Of a DNA stretch of 8,242 nt, positions 1 to 6,857 are shown piece after piece (position 1 is the first letter of the stretch; each line of letters starts with the position of its first letter). The notes below the pieces were generated by a model that was not told the DNA's origin, did no database searches, and saw only the letters and a list, made by a program, of their open reading frames with translations. Origin of the DNA: Syntrophomonas sp. UBA4922 (GTDB lineage Bacteria > Bacillota > Syntrophomonadia > Syntrophomonadales > Syntrophomonadaceae); assembly GCA_002398825.1 (NCBI GenBank), contig DHBS01000018.1, forward strand, positions 18,171 through 26,412, read 5' to 3'. A program made the position numbers and the translations under genes.

Positions 1-34
1 CAAAAGAACCGGCCCCGCGCCTTTCCCGTGCCTT

Positions 35-1015
35 TCAAATCCAGCGGCGGTAGCGGAAAAACATCAGCATGCCGCCTACCAGGGTGATCATGCCCAGGGT
101 GAGAACCCACACAAAGGAATCGCTGCCCGCCCCGGGAAGATAATTCAGGTTCATGCCGTAAAAACTGGTTATCACCGTCAGGGGCATCATGACTATCGAA
201 ATAATGGTTAGAACCGTTATGATTTCACTGGTGCGTCCATTTATGATGGAGTAATAAGTTTCAGTCGAGCTGTTTATAAGATCACGGTAGGTGCTGGCCG
301 TGTCCAGTATGCTGTCCATGTGATCGACCAGGTCCAGGTAATAAGGCCGGTTTTCCTCGTTGACCAGGAAGGAATAATAGCCGTTAATGCTCCCGAAGAT
401 GCGCCGCTGGGGAATCATCACCTTGCGCAAGAGGATGATGGTGGTCTTAAGCGCCAGTATTTCCTCGGTGATCTCCTGCCCGCGATGAATAAAGATGTTG
501 TCTTCCAGGTCGTCGATCCTCTCTCCCAGCCGCTCTATAATAGGGAAACACTCATCTACCATGTTGTCCACAATCCGGTATAACAGGTGCTCGGGACCCA
601 TATCCATGTAATTGCCTTCCTTGAGGCATACCCGGGCCACTTTTCCCACCGCGGTCAATGCCACCGGGTGTATTGTCACTATATAATTGGGGCCCATGAA
701 TACATCCAGCTCAATACTGGTAATCTCGTCTTCTTCCTCAGCTTCTTCAAAATAGCGCAAGCCATGGAAAACGAAGAAATAATAATCATCGTAACGGTCC
801 AGTTTAGCCCGGGGGCTCTCCTGTAAACAGTCTTCCAGGGCCAGGGGATGGAATTGGAATAAATCGCCGATATAGTGGAGCTCACTGGCAGCGCAGTCAT
901 AGAGGTCAATCCATAACAGGCTTTCCCTCGAGGCCAGCAATTGATCTAATTGAGACAAATCGACATCATGCCAGACGGTTTGCTGTTCGTGGCTGAAATA
1001 ATAGGTTTTGATCAT
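35..1015 (-). CDS. corA: CorA-family magnesium/divalent cation transporter
   Basis: This encodes a homopentameric inner-membrane channel of the CorA family, which lets Mg2+ (or Co2+/Ni2+) into the cell. The protein is 326 residues, the usual CorA length. The soluble N-terminal domain carries the family block FHPLALED...RAK...YDDYYFFVF (about residues 54-84). A long helical segment follows, then two C-terminal membrane helices (about 263-286 and 301-320) with the signature YGMN at the end of the first (GMN at 287-289). I chose the ATG at 1015 over the in-frame TTG at 1021: the Shine-Dalgarno GGAGG (1027-1023) lies 7 nt from the ATG but would almost touch the TTG. The gene stands alone, divergent from the PBP gene, with its own promoter and a structured leader. 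The loop after GMN reads LNYLPGAGSDS rather than the common MPEL type. Family assignment is secure; ion preference cannot be read from the sequence. Confidence 0.95.
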   Translation of the reverse strand: MIKTYYFSHEQQTVWHDVDLSQLDQLLASRESLLWIDLYDCAASELHYIGDLFQFHPLALEDCLQESPRAKLDRYDDYYFFVFHGLRYFEEAEEEDEITSIELDVFMGPNYIVTIHPVALTAVGKVARVCLKEGNYMDMGPEHLLYRIVDNMVDECFPIIERLGERIDDLEDNIFIHRGQEITEEILALKTTIILLRKVMIPQRRIFGSINGYYSFLVNEENRPYYLDLVDHMDSILDTASTYRDLINSSTETYYSIINGRTSEIITVLTIISIVMMPLTVITSFYGMNLNYLPGAGSDSFVWVLTLGMITLVGGMLMFFRYRRWI

Positions 1016-1021
1016 GTTCAA

Positions 1022-1074
1022 CCCTCCTTTTGCGGAGGATTACATGACCGTAAAGCAGCGGCAGTTAATCCCCC
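1022..1074 (-). promoter_or_regulatory. corA leader: two competing hairpins, one masking the ribosome binding site
   Basis: In the minus-strand RNA just before the corA start, CCTCC (1038-1034), a loop GCAAAA and GGAGG (1027-1023) form a perfect 5-bp hairpin that hides the Shine-Dalgarno. The same CCTCC is also the end of TAATCCTCC (1042-1034), which can pair instead with GGGGGATTA (1074-1066): nine pairs including one G-U, enclosing a smaller CCG/CGG stem. The two folds share 1038-1034 and exclude each other, so one exposes and the other masks the ribosome binding site. This is the arrangement of a translational switch. I see no match to the conserved core of the M-box Mg2+ riboswitch or another riboswitch class that I can recall. 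Pairing is seen directly; a regulatory role is inference. Confidence 0.4.
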
Positions 1075-1168
1075 ATGCATTATTATATTTACCAAATGAA
1101 GAAAAGGATTTTCGTAAAGGTATGGGTTCCATTATCCACCACCGCCTTTCCAAGTAAGATTCTTTTAA

Positions 1169-1197
1169 TTTATAACCCGATTGGGGGGGCTTGTCAA
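1169..1197 (-). promoter_or_regulatory. Housekeeping sigma promoter of corA
   Basis: On the minus strand a perfect -35 TTGACA (1197-1192) and a -10 TATAAA (1174-1169, 5 of 6 consensus) are separated by 17 bp, the optimal spacing. A transcript would begin near 1162 and carry a leader of about 145 nt before the corA ATG. The spacer contains a run of seven C residues on this strand. This is the best sigma-A-type promoter seen in the window. Confidence 0.75.
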
Positions 1198-1236
1198 TAG
1201 TGCGGCCCTGTAAGGCCTTTATCCGGGAATGAAACC

Positions 1237-1250
1237 ACCCATAAATGGGT
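1237..1250. repeat. Short palindrome upstream of the PBP gene (possible operator)
   Basis: ACCCAT-AA-ATGGGT is a perfect 6-bp inverted repeat with a 2-bp centre, ending 13 bp before the Shine-Dalgarno AAGGAG (1264-1269) of the PBP gene. It is followed by ATTTTT, so it also resembles a very weak hairpin-plus-T element, although a 2-nt loop is too tight for a good RNA hairpin. A protein-binding operator is the more natural reading. One half-site, ATGGGT, recurs at 1122-1127 in the same intergenic gap. No regulator can be named. Confidence 0.25.
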
Positions 1251-1276
1251 ATTTTTAGGTAAGAAGGAGTGGTATC

Positions 1277-3367
1277 ATGACCCGGAAGCGCCTATTGTGG
1301 CTATACATCCTGATTTTTGTAGTGGTGAGCAGCGGATTCAGCCTGCAGCTGCCGGCTTTTCAGGTACCCCAGCCCAGCGTGGTCTATGATGTCAACGGCA
1401 AAGTCATTAAAGGCTTGAGCAGTGAGAATCAGATCGTGATCCCTTTGGAGGATATACCTGATTCTTTTAAAAAGGCGGTCATCGCGGTGGAAGACAAAAA
1501 TTTCTACAGCCATCACGGCGTGGACCCGGCCGGCATATTGCGGGCCTTAATAGCCGACATCAAAGCCGGCGAGGTAGTGGCAGGGGGCAGCACCATCACC
1601 CAGCAGACCGCGAAGATATTATATCTTACCAATGAACGCACCCTGACCCGAAAAATTAAGGAACTATGGTACACTATTATTCTCGAACGGAAATACAGCA
1701 AAGACGAGATACTGGCGCTGTACTGTAATTCCATCTATTTCGGCCAGGGTGCTACCGGCATAGAAGTAGCGGCGCGCACCTTTTTCGGCAAGGAAGCCCG
1801 CCAGCTGACTGTGCCCGAATCCACTTTGCTGGCCGGACTGCCTAATTATCCTTCCGGTTTTGACCCGTATGTGCATCCTGACCGGGCCAAAGCACGGCAG
1901 GAGGTGGTCCTGGAACGCATGGCGGCTGAAGGCTATATAACCCAGGCGGAGAGAGACAGCATCGCCCAACAGCCGCTTAAGTACAAACGGGACCATGCCA
2001 TTATCGGAGACGCTCCCTATTTTGTGGCTATGATAAGGGAATATCTGATCAAGCAGTATGGGGAGAATATGGTTTTTCAAGGCGGGCTCAAGGTCTATAC
2101 CACCCTGGATCTGACCATGCAGCAGGCTGCCGAGCGCGCCCTGGCCCAGGGGATGAAAGGCCGTCCAGAGGCCCTGCAAGGGGCACTGGTGGCGGTTGAT
2201 GTCAGCAACGGGCAGATCCGCGCCATGGTGGGAGGGCGGGATTTTACGCAATCCAGTTACAACCGAGTTTTTGCCACCCGGCAGCCCGGTTCCACATTCA
2301 AGCCCTTCATGTACTCCCTGGCCCTGTCTTCCGGATGGACCCAGGCCGATATGATACCCTGTGAGGAAGTGGAGTTCCCGGTGGCCGGAAGTCCGCCCTA
2401 CAAGCCTACTGATTACGGGGATGAGCCCTACCACTGGCGCGATTTTACACTAAAAGAAGCGGTGATGAAATCTGACAATGTGGTGGCGGTAACCCTGAAT
2501 GAGCGCCTGGGACCGGCCAGGGTGGCCCGCTACGCCGAAAATTTCGGTTTTTCAGGCATTAAGCCGGTGCTATCCCTCCCGCTGGGGTCTACCGAAGTGA
2601 CCCCGCTGCAGATGGCGGCCGGGTATGCGGCCTTCGCCAACAAAGGGGTTTACAGCGCGCCCTATTCGATCATTAAAGTTGTGGACTCCAATGGCAAAGT
2701 CATGGAAGAGAACCGAACTCAGCAGAAACGATCCGTCTCTGTCAACACTGCCTATTTGATCACCGATATGCTCACCGGGGTCATGCAGAGCGGAGGCACC
2801 GGAGCCCATTTGAGATCTGCAGTAGGCCGGCCCTGCGCGGGCAAGACCGGCACCACCGACGAGTTCAAAGACGCCTGGTTTGTGGGCTACACCCCCTATC
2901 TATGCTGCGCGGTCTGGGTAGGCTACGACGACAACCGCCAGGTCAACCAGTCCGGCGGAGTGGTGGCCGGACCCATTTGGGCCAACTTCATGGGCATGGC
3001 CGGGGCGGCTTTTCAGCCCTCCGATTTTCCCCGGCCCGAGGGCATCAAACGGCTGAATATTTGTATGGACAGTGGATTGGTGGCGGTGGAAGCCTGCCCC
3101 CGGCCGGTATCGATGGCCTTTATATCGGGAACCGAGCCCGGCATCATTTGCTACTGGCATCAGTTTGAAATTCCCCTGCTGCCGGAACTGCCGGACTGGC
3201 TTAACCCCGTTCCGCCTGAGGACGAGGGGGATGAGAGGAATGATAATGAGCGGCGCAACGAAGGCGGCGGCGAAGCAGATGACGAACCCGGGGACGAACC
3301 CGACAACCAGCCCGAGCTGCCGGGAGACAACGATACCCCTTTGCAGCAAATCCGGATAGTGCCTTAA
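1277..3367 (+). CDS. Class A penicillin-binding protein (PBP1A family), bifunctional peptidoglycan synthase
   Basis: This enzyme polymerises lipid II into glycan strands (GT51 glycosyltransferase) and cross-links the peptides (transpeptidase) outside the membrane. The 696 residues begin with a short basic tail and one membrane anchor (about 5-22). GT51 follows, with EDKNFYSHHG (72-81, catalytic Glu72), GSTITQQ (104-110) and the RKIKELW...LERKYSKDEI block (125-145). The transpeptidase domain has all three motifs: S339-T-F-K342 (nucleophile Ser339), S399-D-N401 and K523-T-G525-T-T. Past about residue 590 comes a Cys-containing region (C596, C607, C625), then a Pro-, Asp-, Glu- and Asn-rich low-complexity tail (about 642-690), which is common at the wall-exposed end of Gram-positive class A PBPs. 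The ATG has AAGGAG 7 nt upstream. It seems monocistronic, with a hairpin after the stop. It could be named ponA or mrcA; I leave the symbol open because paralogues are usual. Confidence 0.96.
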   Translation: MTRKRLLWLYILIFVVVSSGFSLQLPAFQVPQPSVVYDVNGKVIKGLSSENQIVIPLEDIPDSFKKAVIAVEDKNFYSHHGVDPAGILRALIADIKAGEVVAGGSTITQQTAKILYLTNERTLTRKIKELWYTIILERKYSKDEILALYCNSIYFGQGATGIEVAARTFFGKEARQLTVPESTLLAGLPNYPSGFDPYVHPDRAKARQEVVLERMAAEGYITQAERDSIAQQPLKYKRDHAIIGDAPYFVAMIREYLIKQYGENMVFQGGLKVYTTLDLTMQQAAERALAQGMKGRPEALQGALVAVDVSNGQIRAMVGGRDFTQSSYNRVFATRQPGSTFKPFMYSLALSSGWTQADMIPCEEVEFPVAGSPPYKPTDYGDEPYHWRDFTLKEAVMKSDNVVAVTLNERLGPARVARYAENFGFSGIKPVLSLPLGSTEVTPLQMAAGYAAFANKGVYSAPYSIIKVVDSNGKVMEENRTQQKRSVSVNTAYLITDMLTGVMQSGGTGAHLRSAVGRPCAGKTGTTDEFKDAWFVGYTPYLCCAVWVGYDDNRQVNQSGGVVAGPIWANFMGMAGAAFQPSDFPRPEGIKRLNICMDSGLVAVEACPRPVSMAFISGTEPGIICYWHQFEIPLLPELPDWLNPVPPEDEGDERNDNERRNEGGGEADDEPGDEPDNQPELPGDNDTPLQQIRIVP

Positions 3368-3408
3368 CCCGGGATAACCCTGGGATATAATGCCTCCGTT
3401 CTGACGCT

Positions 3409-3427
3409 CCGGGGCGCTCCGCCCCGG
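3409..3427 (+). terminator. GC-rich hairpin after the PBP gene, probable intrinsic terminator
   Basis: CCGGGGCG (3409-3416) and CGCCCCGG (3420-3427) form a perfect 8-bp stem around a 3-nt CTC loop, 41 bp past the PBP stop. The following TATTTG is only a moderate U-tract, so termination may be partial. A second imperfect stem, CTGAGCA (3434-3440) with TGCTCAG (3469-3475), follows and contains a T6 run at 3464-3469; it may add to the effect. Confidence 0.55.
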
Positions 3428-3502
3428 TATTTGCTGAGCAGAGTCAAGGCCGGCCCCGCAACATTTTTTGCTCAGGATAAGGCATCAGAAGGAATTAACC
3501 AG

Positions 3503-3508
3503 TATAAT
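3503..3508 (+). promoter_or_regulatory. Candidate -10 element for the MBL-protease-lipoprotein operon
   Basis: A perfect TATAAT lies in an AT-rich stretch 46 bp before the GTG start of the MBL gene and after the PBP terminator hairpin. That is where a promoter for the three-gene operon should be. No good -35 is visible: the best is AAGGCA (3479-3484), 3 of 6 matches at 18 bp. It may need an activator, or the true promoter may be elsewhere, for example read-through from the PBP gene. Confidence 0.35.
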
Positions 3509-3554
3509 AAATAAATACCATAAACATAAATAACAACGATTGCGAGGCTTGGCA

Positions 3555-4388
3555 GTGAAGATTGAGCTGACCATACTGGTGGAAAACACCACTTCCGCTA
3601 TGGCATTGATCGGGGAGTGGGGCTTCTCGGCCCTGATAACGATTGACGGCTATCCGCTGCTGTTCGACACCGGTCACCGCGACGCCTTGTTCGTCAACAG
3701 CGCTCAGCTAAAAATGCCCTTAAAGGATATTGAAGAAATCGTGATCAGCCATGGTCACTACGATCACTGCGGGGCTTTGGTGGCTTTGCTCAAACAGATC
3801 GGATCCCGCCCTGTAACCGCGCATCCCGGAATATTCGTTAAACGTTATTCAATAGGAGCCGGGGGTCACAAGCTCGCGGTGGGATGCCCGTTTTCTGAAG
3901 CTGAAGCCGCAGCCGCCGGGGCGCAGTTCCGTTACAGTGTAAAACCTCTTGAGATCCGGCCCGGAGTCTACGTCACCGGTACGATCCCCCGCAGAACCGC
4001 TTATGAAGATGTGGGGGGGCATTTTGCAATCGAGTCGGGCGAGGACTTGATGGAAGACCATATTGAGGACGATATGGCTTTAGTCATCGACCATCCCCAG
4101 GGCTTAATCGTGATGAGCGGCTGTGCCCATGCCGGGATGGTTAACACCTTGAGCTATGCCCGGGAGATCACGGGAACAAATCATATCCAGGCTTATATCG
4201 GCGGCACCCACCTGGTAAATGCCTCGCCTGAGCGTATAGAGGCCACGGTCTCTTATTTGCATCATGAGCGGCCTGACCGGATTATGATCGGCCATTGCAC
4301 CGGGTTCTACTCGGCTGCCCGCCTTTACCAGGAGCTGGGCAGCCAGGTGGTCAAGATTGATGCCGGCAGTCATTTTACATTTATATAG
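3555..4388 (+). CDS. Metallo-beta-lactamase-fold hydrolase (COG1237-like)
   Basis: This is a soluble metal-dependent hydrolase of the MBL superfamily, 277 residues. The metal motif is SH66-G-H68-Y-D70-H71, with further likely ligands at H192 (GCAHAG) and near the C-terminus (GGTH219, IGH247C). The N-terminus (KIELTILVEN), DTG (38-40) and the GCAH and GGTH motifs resemble proteins often annotated as 7,8-dihydropterin-6-yl-methyl-4-(beta-D-ribofuranosyl)aminobenzene 5'-phosphate synthase, widespread in anaerobes. The substrate in bacteria is generally unproven and I do not assert it. I chose the GTG at 3555, which has GAGG (3544-3547) 7 nt upstream and gives the family-typical MKI start. The in-frame TTG at 3540 has no Shine-Dalgarno. 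It lies 24 bp ahead of the protease gene and is probably first in that operon. No signal peptide is seen, so it is cytosolic. Confidence 0.9.
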   Translation: MKIELTILVENTTSAMALIGEWGFSALITIDGYPLLFDTGHRDALFVNSAQLKMPLKDIEEIVISHGHYDHCGALVALLKQIGSRPVTAHPGIFVKRYSIGAGGHKLAVGCPFSEAEAAAAGAQFRYSVKPLEIRPGVYVTGTIPRRTAYEDVGGHFAIESGEDLMEDHIEDDMALVIDHPQGLIVMSGCAHAGMVNTLSYAREITGTNHIQAYIGGTHLVNASPERIEATVSYLHHERPDRIMIGHCTGFYSAARLYQELGSQVVKIDAGSHFTFI

Positions 4389-4412
4389 AATGGAATTATT
4401 GGAGGGAAATAT

Positions 4413-6857
4413 TTGAACATCAACCAGCACAGGTTAAAAGCGAAACAGCTCAGGAAAGAATGCAGCCCCGCACTGTTTCGCTTCAAAAGCACTGTGGAGC
4501 TGCAGCCCCTGCGGGGCATCATTGGCCAGGGCCGGGCCGTGGAGGCTCTATCCCTGGGTTTGGACATGAACAACCAGGGCTACAACATTTACCTGGCCGG
4601 GGCTTTCGGCACCGGCAAAAGCAGCCTGGCCAAAGAGATGCTGGAGGAACGGGCTTCGGCCAAACCGGTCCCTTACGATTGGTGTTATGTTTATAATTTC
4701 CGTGAAACCGACACTCCGGTAGCCCTCAAGCTGCCTCCGGGACAGGGCAAGGTATTCAAACAAGATATAAGCACCAGTATTGACGCCATTATCAAGAGTA
4801 TCGTCAAAGCCTTTGAAGGCGAAGATTATGAAAGCAAAAAGAACAGTATCCTCAATGCATTTCTGGAAGAGACCAACAAAATGTATCTGGAACTGGATGA
4901 AGAAGCCCGCCACCATGGTTTCACCATCTCGCGCACCCAGACCGGCATAAACACCGCTCCCATCAAGGAAGACGGAGAGGTGATCACCCAGGAAGAATAC
5001 CTGGCCATGAACGAGGAGCAGCGGGTGGAGATCATGCGCACCGGTACACTGGTACAGGAAAGACTTAACGAGGCCGTCCGCAAGTACAAGGAATCGGAAA
5101 AAATCATTCGCGAAAAGATCAAAAGCCTGGAGTTGGAGACTGCCCGCAGGGTATCCGAACCCTGGTTTGAACAGCTTTTGGAAAAATACCGGGACAATGC
5201 GGATATTGTAACCTATCTGAAGGATATGCAGAAAGACCTGGTCGAAAACACCGAGGGCTTTCTCAAGACCGAGGAGAGCGGCCCCTTGATGTTTTTCCGC
5301 CATATGGACCGGCGCGCCTCGCTGCGCAAATACCAGGTTAATCTCCTGGTGGACAATGAGGCCTTGACGCATGCTCCGGTGATATTTGAAACCAATCCCA
5401 CTTATGCCAATCTGTTCGGACAGATCGAGTATGAAGGCGAATTCGGCATCCTGGCCACCGATTTTTCAAAGATCAAGCCCGGAGCCATTCATAAAGCCAA
5501 CGGCGGCTATCTGGTTCTGCACATCAATGACGTCTTGAAAAACTTTTATGTTTGGGACTGCCTCAAAAAAGTCTTAAAAAACTGTGAGATCAAGGTGGAA
5601 AACATCGGACGTGTCTTGGGGATAACCAATACCGAAACCCTGCAGCCCGAATCCATCCCGGTCGACATCAAAGTGGTCTTAATCGGCGATCCCTGGTATT
5701 ATCACGCCTTATATGCCTTCGATGACGAATTTCGCAAGCTGTTTAAAATCCGCGCTGATTTCGATGTGGAAATGGCCAAAAGCCGGACCCACATCAAGCA
5801 ATATGCGCAGCTCATCGCCGGAGTTTGCCAGCGTGAAAAACTCTTGCACTTCACCCCCGACGCGGTAGCCAGTGTGGTGGACTACAGCACCCGCATGGCC
5901 GAGGATCAGGAGAAAATGACCACCCTTTTCAACAAGCTGGTGGAAGTGGTCTATGAGGCCAATCATTGGGCCAGACAGGATAAGGCCGAGCTGGTCACGG
6001 CCCTGCATGTAAATAAGGCCATTAAGGGTAAACAGCAGCGCTGCGCCATGGTAGAAGAACATCTGCAGGAAATGATCAACCGCGACACCCTGATCATCAA
6101 TGTGGACGAGTACCGGGTAGGCGAAATCAACGGCCTGGCGGTCTACCAGGTGGGTGAATACAATTTTGGCAAGCCGGTGCGCATCACCGCCAAAACCTTC
6201 ATGGGAGAGAAAGGCCTGGTGAATATCGAACGCGAGATCCGTATGAGCGGCAGCATTCACAGCAAAGGGGTCTTGACCTTAAGCGGCTATATGGGAGCGC
6301 AGTATGCTCAGGATAAACCGCTGGCCCTCTCCGCCAGTCTGACCTTTGAACAGAGCTATCAGGGAGTGGAAGGGGATAGCGCCTCGAGTGCCGAGCTCTA
6401 TGCCTTATTATCCAGCCTGGCCAATTTGCCCATATATCAGGGCATCGCGGTAACCGGCTCAGTCAACCAAAACGGCGAGGTTCAGCCGGTGGGCGGTGTC
6501 AACCAGAAGATCGAAGGCTTTTTTAAGACCTGTAAAGATAAAGGATTGAACGGCAGGCAAGGGGTGATCATACCCCAACAGAATATCACCCAATTGATGC
6601 TGGATGAAAGCGTGGTAGAAGCAGTACGACAGCGGAAGTTCAATATCTGGGCGGTGGATCACATTGACCGGGGACTGGAAATACTGACCGGCGTGCCTGC
6701 CGGGGAGCCTGACGAAAAAGGCCGGTTTACACCGGATACAGTGCATTACCGGGTCAACCAAAAGCTGCAAAAATGGACCGAGCTGCGCAGGCAGGATCTG
6801 GATGTGCCGCCGACCCATGCGCTGAAGAGACCTAAACGTATAAGGAGGCAGTACTGA
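4413..6857 (+). CDS. Lon-like ATP-dependent serine protease (COG1067/LonB-like, AAA_32 type)
   Basis: This is an 814-residue protease fusing an AAA+ unfoldase to a Lon-type Ser/Lys peptidase, probably degrading proteins in the cytosol. Walker A is GAFGTGKS (63-70). A long charged helical insert (about 120-290) splits the ATPase, as in this family and unlike classical Lon, which instead has a large N-terminal substrate domain. The likely Walker B strand is YLVLHIND (366-373), and arginine-finger candidates lie in EFRKLFKIR (439-447). The peptidase domain (about 555-760) has Ser656 in EGDSASS and Lys699 in GGVNQKIEG, 43 residues apart as in E. coli Lon (S679/K722). There is no membrane segment, so it is not the archaeal membrane LonB type. 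The start is TTG, with GGAGGG (4401-4406) 6 nt upstream. Its stop overlaps the lipoprotein start. The substrate is unknown. Confidence 0.94.
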   Translation: MNINQHRLKAKQLRKECSPALFRFKSTVELQPLRGIIGQGRAVEALSLGLDMNNQGYNIYLAGAFGTGKSSLAKEMLEERASAKPVPYDWCYVYNFRETDTPVALKLPPGQGKVFKQDISTSIDAIIKSIVKAFEGEDYESKKNSILNAFLEETNKMYLELDEEARHHGFTISRTQTGINTAPIKEDGEVITQEEYLAMNEEQRVEIMRTGTLVQERLNEAVRKYKESEKIIREKIKSLELETARRVSEPWFEQLLEKYRDNADIVTYLKDMQKDLVENTEGFLKTEESGPLMFFRHMDRRASLRKYQVNLLVDNEALTHAPVIFETNPTYANLFGQIEYEGEFGILATDFSKIKPGAIHKANGGYLVLHINDVLKNFYVWDCLKKVLKNCEIKVENIGRVLGITNTETLQPESIPVDIKVVLIGDPWYYHALYAFDDEFRKLFKIRADFDVEMAKSRTHIKQYAQLIAGVCQREKLLHFTPDAVASVVDYSTRMAEDQEKMTTLFNKLVEVVYEANHWARQDKAELVTALHVNKAIKGKQQRCAMVEEHLQEMINRDTLIINVDEYRVGEINGLAVYQVGEYNFGKPVRITAKTFMGEKGLVNIEREIRMSGSIHSKGVLTLSGYMGAQYAQDKPLALSASLTFEQSYQGVEGDSASSAELYALLSSLANLPIYQGIAVTGSVNQNGEVQPVGGVNQKIEGFFKTCKDKGLNGRQGVIIPQQNITQLMLDESVVEAVRQRKFNIWAVDHIDRGLEILTGVPAGEPDEKGRFTPDTVHYRVNQKLQKWTELRRQDLDVPPTHALKRPKRIRRQY

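Noticed and set aside
1..34. Terminator for corA at the left edge
   Set aside because: The minus-strand sequence after the stop is GC-rich and ends in TTCTTTTG, but no clean stem could be drawn within the 34 bases available.
1015..1021. TTG at 1021 as the corA start
   Set aside because: It lies directly against the Shine-Dalgarno; the ATG two codons later has the correct 7-nt spacing.
1016..1162. M-box (ykoK) Mg2+ riboswitch in the corA leader
   Set aside because: The conserved M-box core sequences are not visible and the leader is shorter than usual; only generic hairpins over the ribosome binding site are seen.
1147..1176. Plus-strand promoter TTTCCA-18-TATAAC for the PBP gene
   Set aside because: The -35 is weak and the site overlaps the much better minus-strand corA promoter; TATAAC is largely the reverse complement of that -10.
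1664..2434. Long open frame (256 codons) on the minus strand inside the PBP gene
   Set aside because: It is antisense to the GT51/transpeptidase coding sequence, whose motifs are all intact on the plus strand; its translation shows no recognisable domain.
3540..3554. TTG at 3540 as the start of the MBL-fold gene
   Set aside because: It has no upstream ribosome binding site; the GTG at 3555 has GAGG at good spacing and gives the family-typical N-terminus.
4548..5372. Long open frame (274 codons) on the minus strand inside the protease gene
   Set aside because: It is a shadow of the protease frame; the product has no domain signature and the plus-strand protein is complete.
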